DNA from: Chloromonas sp. AAM2
Lineage: Eukaryota > Chlorophyta > Chlorophyceae > Chlamydomonadales > Chlamydomonadaceae
Assembly: GCA_004335635.1 (NCBI GenBank)
Contig: QAXH01000482.1
Span: forward strand, 7,726-53,962
Reading direction: 5' to 3'
DNA: 46,237 nt
Shown: positions 11,390 through 21,838 of the stretch, in pieces
Position numbering within the stretch: the first letter of the stretch is position 1
Layout of the letters: each line of letters opens with the position of its first letter
Program-made: the position numbers and the translations under genes
Notes under the pieces: model-generated
The model's input: the letters and a program-made list of their open reading frames with translations, nothing else
Database searches by the model: none
What the model was told of the DNA's origin: nothing

Positions 11390-14208
11390 ATGTCCAAACC
11401 AATCGTGGGAGTCATGGTGCGCATGCCGGGTTTTGGATGTTCGAGATCTCAATCAAGCCAGGGACCAAGGTTAATGCATCGGTCGCCCTCCTAGCTTGGC
11501 CGAAGCATTTGAGTATGCATGCCAGCATGATCGGACAAGACAGCTCACAGATCCGACAAGTGCATGGCTGCGTCTGATCATGGCAACCTGCAGGGACCGG
11601 ACAAGGACGATGCGATCCTTCCATTGGCGGAGCTGCTAGGAAAGGCCCTTGCTGAGGCGGTGGGTGTGAGCATGTGACCTCTGGGAGCGACCCTTGTGAG
11701 TTGATTCCTCAGGGTCGCAGGTCATGGGCCACCGCCCGTGCCATGATACTTGTCACTGTGACACAGGTGGCAAAAGCGTATACAGTGGAGCCTGCGACGC
11801 CACACATACCCAACAAAACAGTCTCACGACAGCTGCCTGCAACGTTGCACGTGCATCTGACATGCTTTGCACACCAGCTTCATGGGGGAGTCAATGCGCT
11901 CATCACATCGCCACTGTCACGCATTATTGTGCGTTCAGGGATATGTTGTGCTTACGGGCGGGCGCAGCCGAGGCGTCATGGATGCAGCATGCAAGGGGGC
12001 GAAGGTGGGCACCACGGACAATGTACCGCTCTATGAACAATTTAGGACGCCTGAAGTATATCACCGCACAATAATCAACGCTTTTGCGGGGGCGGCAGGT
12101 ACCTCAACTCCTCCTTGCTGATACCAACAGGTTATCCAGCGATGAACTGATTGCGTGCCTGTGGATCACTCGCTGTGTGGATCACGCTGTGTGGATCACT
12201 CTGTGTGGATCACTCGCTGTGTGGATCACTCTGTGTGGATCACTCTGTGTGGATCACTCGCTGTGTGGATCACTCNNNNNNNNNNNNNNNNNNNNNNNNN
12301 NNNNNNNNNNNNNNNNNNNNNNNNNNNNNNNNNNNNNNNNNNNNNNNNNNNNNNNNNNNNNNNNNNNNNNNNNNNNNNNNNNNNNNNNNNNNNNNNNNNN
12401 NNNNNNNNNNNNNNNNNNNNNNNNNNNNNNNNNNNNNNNNNNNNNNNNNNNNNNNNNNNNNNNNNNNNNNNNNNNNNNNNNNNNNNNNNNNNNNNNNNNN
12501 NNNNNNNNNNNNNNNNNNNNNNNNNNNNNNNNCACTCTGTGTGGATCACGCTGTGTGGATCACTCGCTGTGTGGATCACTCGCTGTGTGGATCACTCTGT
12601 GTGGATTACTCTGTGTGGATCACTCTGTGTGGATCACTCTGTGTGGATCACTCTGTGTGGATCACAGCAGGCCATGCCAACACAGCAGGGCGAAAGGCAA
12701 TGGCACCGAACAGCCACCCTGCCTAGTCAGTTGTCTGTCCTGAGCAGAACAACAAAGCAGAGTAGTGCAAACACATGGTCCAGCGCTGTGTGCACCTGCG
12801 AACCAAGAGGCCGTACACAATCTCGCGCCTGCTCACTGTGCATAAGTACACTCTCAGCTTCCGTGCCTCCCCTCAATAATCTCCAGGCGGCCGGCGGCCT
12901 GACGGTGGGCATCTACCCCGGCGAGGACGCAAGCGACGTTTCACCGGCCGTGGACATCCCCATTGTCACAGGGCTGGGCAGGTGGGGCACGCAATGCATA
13001 GGCTTTGGGCACGTGACTTGTTCAGGATGGCCAGGGCAGGACAATGATGTGGGAGCGTTAGTCGGGATGCGCAGGCTATTGGCAGAGCCAGGAAGAGGGA
13101 AGCATCAAAGCATCTTGCCGATACACAAGGTGTTGGTGCGCGCGTATTCACCAGATAGCGATGAAAAACTGAAGATACACGATTGGTGGCATGGTAAGCA
13201 TGCGGTTTTGAGGCAAAGGCAGCATTCAAAAACGTATTAAGCTAGATAATTGGCAGTACTCAAGTGGATTGGCAAAGCTTATAAGCCTGGGTTTATCGTG
13301 TGCTCTGGTCGTGCCAACAAGTACGCGTAAGCGCCCACTCATGACCCAGTATGCAGTGCCTCAATGCTATTATCTCACTCCTGATTATGGCACTTGTCAG
13401 TGGTTATCACTCCATCGGGTGCTCTCTCTTCCCCTGCCTTTTTTGTTATGCTAAAATCTCAGCTGCAGGTTGAGTCTGTCCTTGTGCCTCCCTTGCCAAA
13501 CCCAAGGCTGCCTGTAGCTGTCTGTCCCACAGAGTGTGCCGCCCGGCCTTGGCTTTCCCCCTGTGCTGGACATCCGGCTGCTCCTTTGTTACCCCAACCT
13601 TGCGACCCAGCCCTTGCTTGTCTGCACCTGCCCGTTGGTGTGAACACACAGTGCCCGCAACAACATCAACGCCCTCTCCTCGCGTGTGGTGGTTGCTGTG
13701 GGCATGGGCCCGGGCACTGCCGCGGAGGTGTCACTGGCGCTCAAGGCGGGGAGACACGTCGTGCTTCTTGCGGTGTGTGGATTGGGAGGAGGGGTGCAGA
13801 GATGATGACACCTGCCTGCATCAGGCACGGTGGCATTCCCACACTGTGGGCCACAGTAACAGTACATGTTGAACTGCAAAGCCAGACCTTGAGTTGTCCA
13901 AGCCAAATGTATCACAGTTGTTGCAGATTGAGATTGACTGTTTTTTTATGAGCAGAAGGGCCTTGCCAGCTGCTTGACCTCTCCTGCCGCTCTTGTCCTG
14001 ATCTTTTGCAAATTGAGATTGCCCCGTGTTTCGTACCTGATACAAAATGACCAACTTGTTCAATAAGCTAGGTTGTGCACGCTGCCTGGTGTTGCAGGCG
14101 ACAGAGGAGGCACATAAATTCTTCAGTCAGTTGGCAGCTACCCAGGTGCATGTGGCTGCTGACGTGACTGCGGCCCTGGTGCACATTGCAAGCGTGCTCA
14201 AGGCTTGA
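11390..14208 (+). CDS. SLOG/LOG-like Rossmann-fold protein (TIGR00725-type)
   Basis: Six exons: 11390-11416, 11594-11659, 11939-12004, 12887-12981, 13652-13772, 14098-14208, in phase, giving 161 residues, a normal length for this family. The order fits the SLOG fold: a first beta strand MSKPIVGVMG; helix LAELLGKALAEAG; VVLTGGRSRGVMDAACKGAK (34-53); AAGGLTVGIYPGEDASDVSP; DIPIVTGLGSARNNINALSS; VVVAVGMGPGTAAEVSLALK (97-116) with the conserved G-T-x-x-E; then VVLLA and a C-terminal helical segment with FFSQL. Relatives are mostly bacterial, plus the LOG cytokinin-riboside-phosphate hydrolases. The ligand is probably a nucleotide, but the substrate is unknown. Exon 1 is only nine codons and is supported by phase and fold. 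Intron 3 contains a sequencing gap. Confidence 0.8.
12155..12665. repeat. Minisatellite, 14/16-bp units, interrupted by an assembly gap
   Basis: Units GTGTGGATCACTCT (14 bp) and GTGTGGATCACTCGCT (16 bp) flank the run of N on both sides, so the gap is almost certainly more of the same array. It lies in intron 3 of the SLOG-like gene. The long open frames across it are artefacts of the N run and the stop-free repeat. Confidence 0.93.
12276..12532. other. Assembly gap, 257 N
   Basis: This is an unbroken run of N inside a tandem array. Its true length is unknown. Confidence 0.99.
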
Positions 14209-14443
14209 GAGCATAGCGCAGGGAAACTGCATGGATCATGCATGCTGCACCCATGTGGTGCTCAAGCGCTGCGCCTGGTGTACTTGCGTGAACTCACAAG
14301 GTTACATGACGGTGGTGATCCCTGACAGTGTACTGCCCAGTGGAAACGTTGTGAAAGCCGTGTCACACACGTACAGTAGGGCAATGCGCACTATTCAACT
14401 TCATGAAACTTCACTCCCCTCTTGTGAGTAAGAAGAGCCTCCT

Positions 14444-14448
14444 TGTAA
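14444..14448 (+). terminator. Candidate TGTAA polyadenylation signal
   Basis: TGTAA is the usual poly(A) signal in volvocine algae. This copy is 236 nt downstream of the SLOG-like stop codon on the same strand. A five-base motif is expected by chance, so support is weak. Confidence 0.3.
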
Positions 14449-15588
14449 TGATACTACGGCATGCAGCTCCGCAATTGCTGAGCTCTTTATGAGCGGATAC
14501 AAAGGCACTACTCCAAGAGCCATGTGCTGCTGCAGTGTCGATCATCAGGTCCGGGCAAGTCAGATTGTTTGGCTTCGAATTGTTGGGTACTACACAGCAG
14601 CTTGCCAGACGCAAACAGCTTGATTAGTGCACTTGGCCTTCCAGGCACGTTCTCAAGCTTGTATGCCAGAGGCACGTTGGTGAGAACAGGAACGCTGCTC
14701 GTATGCTACTATTAACGCATTTCCAAAACAATTCTTTCCGCACGCTACCTGCTTTCTTCAGCCTGTAGTCCAGCCAGACAGCTAATGGCTTGGGAAGGCA
14801 ACCATGGTAAACATACCAGACTTACTGCCAGGACTCTTGCCGTCGGAAAGAAAGTGCACGGCAAATCGCACCAGCACGATGGGCAGCCTTTACGGATTGC
14901 TTCGGCGTCTGTCTTGCGTGCAACAGCTTGCCGTTCGGGCCAACGTGACCTTGGACGGTCATCGGGCATTGGGCACTTCTGGACGCCGGTCATTATGCAA
15001 AGGCTGCCCCTGCGATTGTTTGAAGCGGGGTCTCTTGAGCTATCTGAATGTGGGATGCCTGCGCCGGGTTCAGCCTCTGCCCAGGGAAGTAGAGTCGCCT
15101 GGCTTCCATGCAAGCAGAGCGCTTGCAAACCGCCCAACCGGCGAGCATGCAAGCAAAGCAAGCTGGCGAGAACGGGAGTTCTCGCGGTAGCAAGCACATA
15201 GCTGTACAATGCGCATGGTTCATAACAATACCTACGCTGCGGTGGGCGACACGTTGCAGCATACAGGCTAGGTGACGCACAGTCGCTGCTTGGTGGGCGA
15301 CTCCAGACGCATGGCTGCATTGACCGATCGTTGACTATGCAGCAAAGCACGTAGCCAGACAAGGCAAACGGTTCACAACACAACGGTCGTTGCGGCACAC
15401 ATACTAAGCGACGCATAGTCGGGCGACTCTAGACCCTTGGCTTGCCGTCACATAGTGTCTGTCTGGATTAGTTTGAAACGAGCTTTAGTCATAATAGCCC
15501 GAGTGCAATCTCAGTCGTTCAGTGAGTTTCGTTCGCGTGTTTGCTGGTTCGACTTCCGAGTCTTTTTTTGTGATCAAGACATTTGCGT

Positions 15589-15622
15589 GGACGTGCTTCC
15601 TGGTGTGCAATCCCGCCTTGTA
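15589..15622 (+). repeat. Second dispersed repeat, copy b
   Basis: GGACGTGCTTCCTGGTGTGC plus AATCCCGCCTTGTAA matches copies at 8797-8830 and 42258-42291 with few mismatches. It is preceded by TCTTTTTTTGTG. Confidence 0.6.
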
Positions 15623-16894
15623 AGCCAGTCAACAGCCCGTGGACTGTGACAGCTTGTAGACTTGCAGACATCTTGCTAAGCTCCGGCGTCCATGCAAGCC
15701 GGCAGTGGTTTCTATGGCAGGGTCTAGCCTGGGTTACCATAAACGACCTCACCGCATCCGACTGGTCAACCTTGCAGTCCAAGGTTCACTTCTACCTGTG
15801 TCTGATTTGTTACATGTGGTAATCGGTACCTTTTAAACCCGGATAAATCAGCTGCGGAAAAGTAATAACCTGCAAGAAGAGGATGCCTCTGTTGGTGGTC
15901 AGCAGACCCAGCGTGGGGTGTGACTCCCCTTACAGCTAAGGTCTGTAAGGATACTAGGCCGAACGGAAACAGGGACCGGTGCCTGTCACTCTTGTGCCTG
16001 TCACTGTACACCGGATGAAAGGAAAGTCTAGTTGACAAACCCTGGTTGACACACAAGCCGCGAAGCACTCTGCAATCAACAAGCAGTTCGGGCCTGGGTT
16101 GTTGCAGGCGACAGGCAAGGAAATAAATCAGGCAGCAAGTCTGCAAGCGGTTCCCAATCTTAGGCAGGCTCACTAGGATTTCAGTCCCACGGTTCAAGTA
16201 CAGAAGCTTGCAGCGAAGCCCCTCAATGCAGGGTATGCAGTCGTCATGTGCATCAGGCCGTAAACCCTTGCTGGTGAAATTTGGACCTCAAGCCAACATG
16301 CAAGGTAAGGTCTAAGGAGAAGAGCGGGCATCTTTGATTAGCCCGACCAAGAGGGCGCCCACGCCTTTCAACTGGACACCTCTGCAGCCAAGCAGTCCCA
16401 ACTCGAGATGAATACAAACGCAAGGCATAACGGTAGCCATCATACAAACCACCATGCAAACATCTGAGCAGAAGGTGAAATGATAGCGATCACATGCAGA
16501 AAAGCAAGGCTTGGTTGGCAGAGATGATGAGCGGTCCACGCGCGTTGGTGTGGTCACCAACTCTCCCCGGCAATACCCCAGGAGAGGTGGCAAGGGACTC
16601 GTTGTTGTCATTATGGTGATGCAAAGTGTGAGACGCAACGGGACTGCCAGGGGCTTGTGGGCTTATGTAACGCATCAGAGCAAACGGCATGGTGGGTCAA
16701 TAACCTGCGATTCTCGAACGTCAGGTGGACGCTCTGTGTGCTTTTGTCACAACTTGATCTCACGTGATCAGTATGAACTGACCGCCTCCCACTGAAGATG
16801 CAGCTTGCAGACAATCCTGCCACAGACCCCTCAAAGAGCCAACAGGGCTGTTCGAGTACTGGCAAGCTCAACATACTGTCCTCTGGCTCCTTGG

Positions 16895-19800
16895 CTATCT
16901 CCTTCCTGGCGTCAGGAAGCTCCCCAGGGCGTCGAACACACGCGTAGTCTTGGCTAGTCCCCGGGCGAGGCCGCGCCCTGCATGCACCAGGCTGCTGGGC
17001 CGCGAGAGGCCGTCAGGCGCCGAGGGGCGGGAGGAGGCGGGAGCCGGCTGGCTGTGAGCCGAGCCCTCGACATCAAGCACCCTGATCAGGACCAACAAGG
17101 CAGCGCACTAGGTCACGGTAGCATTAACACGCAGTGCTGACATAAGATGTTCGTGATCATATTGGAATGCCAAGGGTGAAGATGCCAGGCAGCACCCAGG
17201 AGCTGTTGGAACTGCCCGGCATCTGCACTGGTAAGGCAATAGCTTGCGTGAACTGATTAGAGAGCTGGACAAGACGTGCCGTGTGTGCAAGGCGGCGGGT
17301 CAAGACAGCGGCAAGACATGGAGGGGGAATGAGGGATGATGGTTGCAACGGCCAGTGTGCACAGTAAGGTAGGGTCAGCGACAGTGCTGTTCATGAAATA
17401 AGTGACGAGCGCCAGTGCGCTTAAAGCGAGGTATTCAAACAGGCTCACTCCAGCCCTGACTCTAGCCCCTGTGGCATTCCATCCAGCCTATGCCCCCACC
17501 TGCCCGCCCTGCCGCCGCACAACCACTCACTCTCCAGTTTCCGGGTCCACTATCACAGCGGGTGTGGGCTGATTGAGCGGCGCTTTGCTGCCCTTGCTCT
17601 TCTTGCTCTGGTTGAACCCCACAATCCCACTGCCGTTGCCATTGGGCAGCAACCTGTGGCCAACCATCCACAGCAGGAGGGCAGAGGTAACCGTGTGTCA
17701 GCCTGCTGCTGCTACGCAACGACAACTCTGAGTAACTACTGACAGTGCATTGGCCACGGTGTGTAACGAAACCGACATTGGGTGCATTCACAGCTTCAAA
17801 ACAAAATACAAAACACGTTTTTGTCTTCCCCAACCTGCCATATCCATCAATCTAATTGTCCGCCAGGTCTTTGGCCCTCTCATCTCTCCCTGCAGCGTCA
17901 ACGATTCCCCATGCTCCAAGGCCAGTGGCTCCTTGCCTCCCTCATCCCTGACTCCTCTCTTGTTCATGTCTCACTCATGTCTCACCCGTTCCTGTTCATG
18001 CCCTGCTTGTCCGTCACTCATCGCTCACCCATGCCTATCAGACATGCCTCACTCACTTTGCCACCTCCGTGTTGCTCGCCATCCTTGCCTTGGCTATGCG
18101 CCTCAGCAGCTGCCGCTCCCGCCTGGTGACGCCAAACTCGGACGCGGCAACCATCAGCACCCACATGCCGCTGCAGGCCAGGCCAGAACAAATAGATATC
18201 CTCAACATGAACACGGTGAATATAGCAGCGCTCCAGTCAGATGATGATCATCATATGTTTTGTGGTGATGGGCTGAGACAACGGATTAGCTTGTGGGCGC
18301 TCAGCACACGGTCAAGTGAGCCCGAGGAGTGGATGCACGGCTAGCAGGCCAAGTGCATGAGCATGCATGCTGCGCAGGTCATGCGCATGCTACATGGGCT
18401 GCATGGCATGTACAGAGGGCAGCCATGGCGGCGCTAGAGGTGAGCCATGCACGGCTGCCAACCCAGTCCAGTCCACACTGCACGGGCAACCCTCCTGTGT
18501 GCATCATTATCATGTGTGGGCGACTCTCTCCACCCTGTGCCCTTGATCACCTGATGAGCAGCATCACGGCGCCTGTCACACTGCCTGCAAAGCAGGCAAC
18601 GGAAATAAAACACGGAAAACTGAACAAACACAAACACGGCTTTCCAGTGCCAGTACATGGACACTCCAAAACGCCCTCGCTTCATGCCCTGCTGCGCCCA
18701 ACACACTTTGCCTGCTGCAATCCCCCCACATCCTCCCCCCCAACACATGCATGTGGAGGCTGCATATCCATATTGACCAGACACAGCACGCGCATACCCA
18801 CATGGATTAGACGTGGCTCATGCACTCCCTCACCTCCCATCTTTGCCAGTGCTTCTTGCATGGCCGCGTCCGCGGGCTCCACGGCCGCCAGGTTGCAGAA
18901 GCACGTGTTATTCCGCAACGCCCACTCAAATTCAAACAGGTCTACGCACGTGAGGCTGCAGTCGCTGGCGGTCTCTGCAGAAGCATGAGCATCACACAAT
19001 CTACGTGTCATTGAGCTTGAAAAGCTATACGTGCATGCTTTGGAAAACCTATATCTATAGATTGCATCTAACCCTGGTGTGTCAGTTTGAATTGAATGGC
19101 AACCTATCACGTGACATAGCAGCAAATGGGGAGTGCATAGCCATAATCAGACGACGGGAAGTAAAGAATCCAAACTTGGGCGCCTGGTATGTTCCACGCA
19201 GCCGCCGTGCCAGCTGCCAGGTCATGCAAAGGCTCACCGTTTGCGTGTGAGATGGTGAGGTTGTACCCCGCAGCCAAGTTGGCGCGCGCAGACCCCGCAC
19301 CCACCTACACGACACGTGGCGGACCACATGGCACACGTGACGGACCGCATGCGTGCACGTTGCAGATCCAAGTGCATGCCTGACACACGCCATGTGCGCA
19401 GGTGTGGGCCGCAGCTTAACCCGGTCCAACCTATGGTGACCCCCACAAATCCATTCCCTGTGTCTTTGATGGGACAGTGCGCTTGGATTGCTGCCTAAGG
19501 CATGGAAGCAGAAGCAGGATTGATGGCAGCATGCAAGACCCAGTGACAACAACGAGCTGTCGCAGGTGTCTGCCGCAATCTGTTTGCCTGTACTCAGCTG
19601 TGAGGCACCTTCCATCTAACATCAACTTGCCGCCGGAGGCAGCTGGACTATGAATTGCGTGGCTGCGCCTGGTTTCGTAAAGCCAGCAGTATGCAGAACT
19701 CCCGAGTATGCAAAATGCAAAATTTCTTCAAGCCAGCAGTATGGAAAATGTAAAACTCACGAGTTCCTCACCTTTATTGCCGTGTTGAGCCCCCATGATG

Positions 19801-21838
19801 CCGCCATCCACAGGCACTGGCCCAGCAGCAGCAGCAGCAGCCACAGCGTGAGCAGGAACCACACGAGGATGAACAAGGCGTCCAGCCACATCCATGCAAT
19901 CAGGCGACCGCCCATGCGCGTGGCACCTGCCAAGACACGTGCGTGCATGTGCATGGTTTGTAGAGCTCCATGCTGTTCGCAAGCTCATCACCATCGGCTG
20001 GGTGTGTCTGCATGCATGCATCAACTGAATGTGCATGGGCAAGCAAAGCCAGGTGGCACAACCACCTGTCAAGCCTATGCTGACCACTGGCCTGGGCTAC
20101 AGCCATCGTCTTGCGCACCGTCTGCACGGGTCTGCTCCCTCGCTTGTTGTTTGCCTAGCTCGCTGCCTGTGCTTCACCCTCCCACACTCCAAATATTTTC
20201 CTTGTGACGTGCTCTCCCCACCCAGCCCTCCCCCACCTGTCCTGTCTGCCTGGTACGCAATGACTGAGCGGCCCGTGCCCAGCGCTAACATGCACAGCGC
20301 GAATATCACGGTCATGGCCACGGTGAAAGCAAGCGCCTCTGAAGACCACACCAGCGCCTGAGCCACATGACCGGACAAACAACACACAGTGTAGGATTCA
20401 AGTGCAGGTTGACGATATCCTATTGAGCAGCTGAAGAGCTGAAAACCAGCTGTCAATAGCAGGCAGGGAGGCAGACAAGCTTGCAGTTGTTGTTATGGCC
20501 ACGTGCGTTTTCCTTTCTTTTTTAGCTGTCGTTGAGCAGTCCTCCCCTGACTGAAGGGCAAGTGGCAGCAACAACCAGCGAACAAGCGACCGATCAGGCC
20601 ACAGCAGGTGACCGGCCGGGCGGCTCACCGTGTCTATGTTCAGCCCCAGCACCGCCAGGGAGTTGCGAGTGGCCTTGACCGCGGCCCGGCTGTTCACATC
20701 CCTGCGTGCATACATTACAGGACGATACGGTTGTAAAAACGGCACTCACTCACTCACTCACTCACTCACATGAGGGGTGCATTGAGTGGGAGGAGGGGTG
20801 CATGGAGCCTGGTGTGTGGTCATGCAAACGACAAGCGTAGCAGCAGGTTTAAGCATCATTGGTCATGCTGCAGGGACGACGAGCCGTGCTGGCGTTGGTC
20901 ACCCAGTGCGGCAGTGAGTGATGGCCAGGTCTGTCGCCAGTTTTTGCTGTACCACACCCTGTCAGGTGCCCCGTCCCGTCTCTGCTTGTCTCACATCCTG
21001 TCGCACACCTGCTTTCTTGCACTTGATCCCATACCACGTGTCTCGCACCTGCCACACAGCCTGCCTTACACCAGCTGCATACTCTGACCGACTAGTCCCC
21101 GAGTCATGTGCCTGTTCCGCACCCTATCACACTCCTGTGTCACACCTGGGTCACACCTTGTCACCACATGGCCCATACTTCCTGACTCACACTTCCTCTG
21201 TCTCACACCCTGCCCCACCTGGCCCTGGGGCACTTGTGCACACCCACGGTCCCCCAGCCAGCCCGCATCTCACCAGATTGTTGTGCATTTGCTGCAGTCG
21301 TCTGTTTTTAAATCCCGCCACCCTGCCTCACACTCTGTCTCAAACTCTGTCTCACACCCTGTCTCACACCCTGTCTCACACTCACCCTTGTACCCTGCCC
21401 CACACCCTCCCTCGCACAGTCTTCACCAAAAGCTGTCTCTGCCTCTGAGACCAACTGCCCAAGTCTGTATTCCGCACCAACTGTCCAATAACCCCTAGCC
21501 CACCACCCGCCTGTCCTTTCACAACCCTGCTCCACCCTGCTCACCATATTGCCACACCAACAACCTCTGTAATGAAGCAGAAGACTGATAGGTAAGGCAG
21601 GTAGAACCACCACTTCTTCCTGCACGTGCATCGTCACAGTGCTACTTCCTGTGGACACACGCTTTCAGAAGAGGACACACACCAGGCATGCGTACCTGCA
21701 ACAACGGACATGGAAGTGTGCTTGCACTGCACAGATGCCTGGCAGGTCTGCGTGATATATGTAGAAGCACAGCAGTAGAAGCACAGCAGGGGTAGAAGCA
21801 CATTCCACTCACTTCTTGGTTGTGATGTCCTGCACCAT
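16895..21838 (-). CDS. Four-transmembrane protein of unknown family, tetraspanin-like layout
   Basis: Eleven exons: 21838-21813, 21619-21545, 20701-20629, 20357-20237, 19926-19772, 19304-19238, 18974-18834, 18584-18551, 18170-18057, 17653-17531, 17081-16895. All are in phase, giving 371 residues. A TGA stop two codons upstream supports the ATG at 21838. The N-terminus is short and lysine-rich (TTKKKKWW). Hydrophobic helices lie at about 13-33, 60-88, 103-135 (very Leu/Trp-rich) and 221-242. The loop between helices 3 and 4 (about 136-220) has four cysteines (CSLTC and TCFC) and three N-x-T sequons. The tail, about 243-371, is hydrophilic, with a Lys/Ser stretch (QSKKSKGSK), DPETGEVLDVEG and a basic end. 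Two short loops then one large Cys-bearing loop before the last helix is the tetraspanin arrangement, but no CCG motif is present. I do not recognise the family. An 18-nt micro-exon near 21280 would also keep phase. Confidence 0.72.
20745..20770. repeat. CACT microsatellite
   Basis: About six tandem CACT/CTCA units lie in intron 2 of the four-TM gene, just upstream of its third exon. Confidence 0.85.
21110..21425. repeat. Degenerate pyrimidine-rich repeat (CTGTCTCACACC-like)
   Basis: Irregular copies of CTGTCTCACACC fill much of intron 2 of the four-TM gene, perfect only around 21333-21376. The strand asymmetry (C/T on plus, G/A on the transcribed strand) is marked. Confidence 0.7.

Larger units (their letters stand above)
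14209..16894. other. Intergenic region, no convincing gene
   Basis: A TGTAA at 14444-14448 (+), 236 nt past the SLOG-like stop, is a candidate volvocine polyadenylation signal. A minus-strand open frame at 14745-15416 has a Cys/Arg-rich shadow-like composition and spans a diverged local duplication (about 15205-15330 and 15355-15450, sharing GGTTCACAACAC-like and GGGCGACTC-type phrases). The rest shows nothing recognisable except the second dispersed repeat at 15589. Confidence 0.45.

Noticed and set aside
12084..13240. Long plus-strand frames across the gap
   Set aside because: They are kept open only by N codons and a stop-free tandem repeat; the real exons of the SLOG-like gene are elsewhere.
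14745..15416. 223-residue minus-strand frame
   Set aside because: Cys/Arg-rich shadow-like composition, spans a local duplication, and has no recognisable domain or splice context.
16095..16135. GTTGCAGGCGACAG resembling the last SLOG-like exon start at 14090
   Set aside because: Identity is limited to about 14 bases and the following codons do not match.
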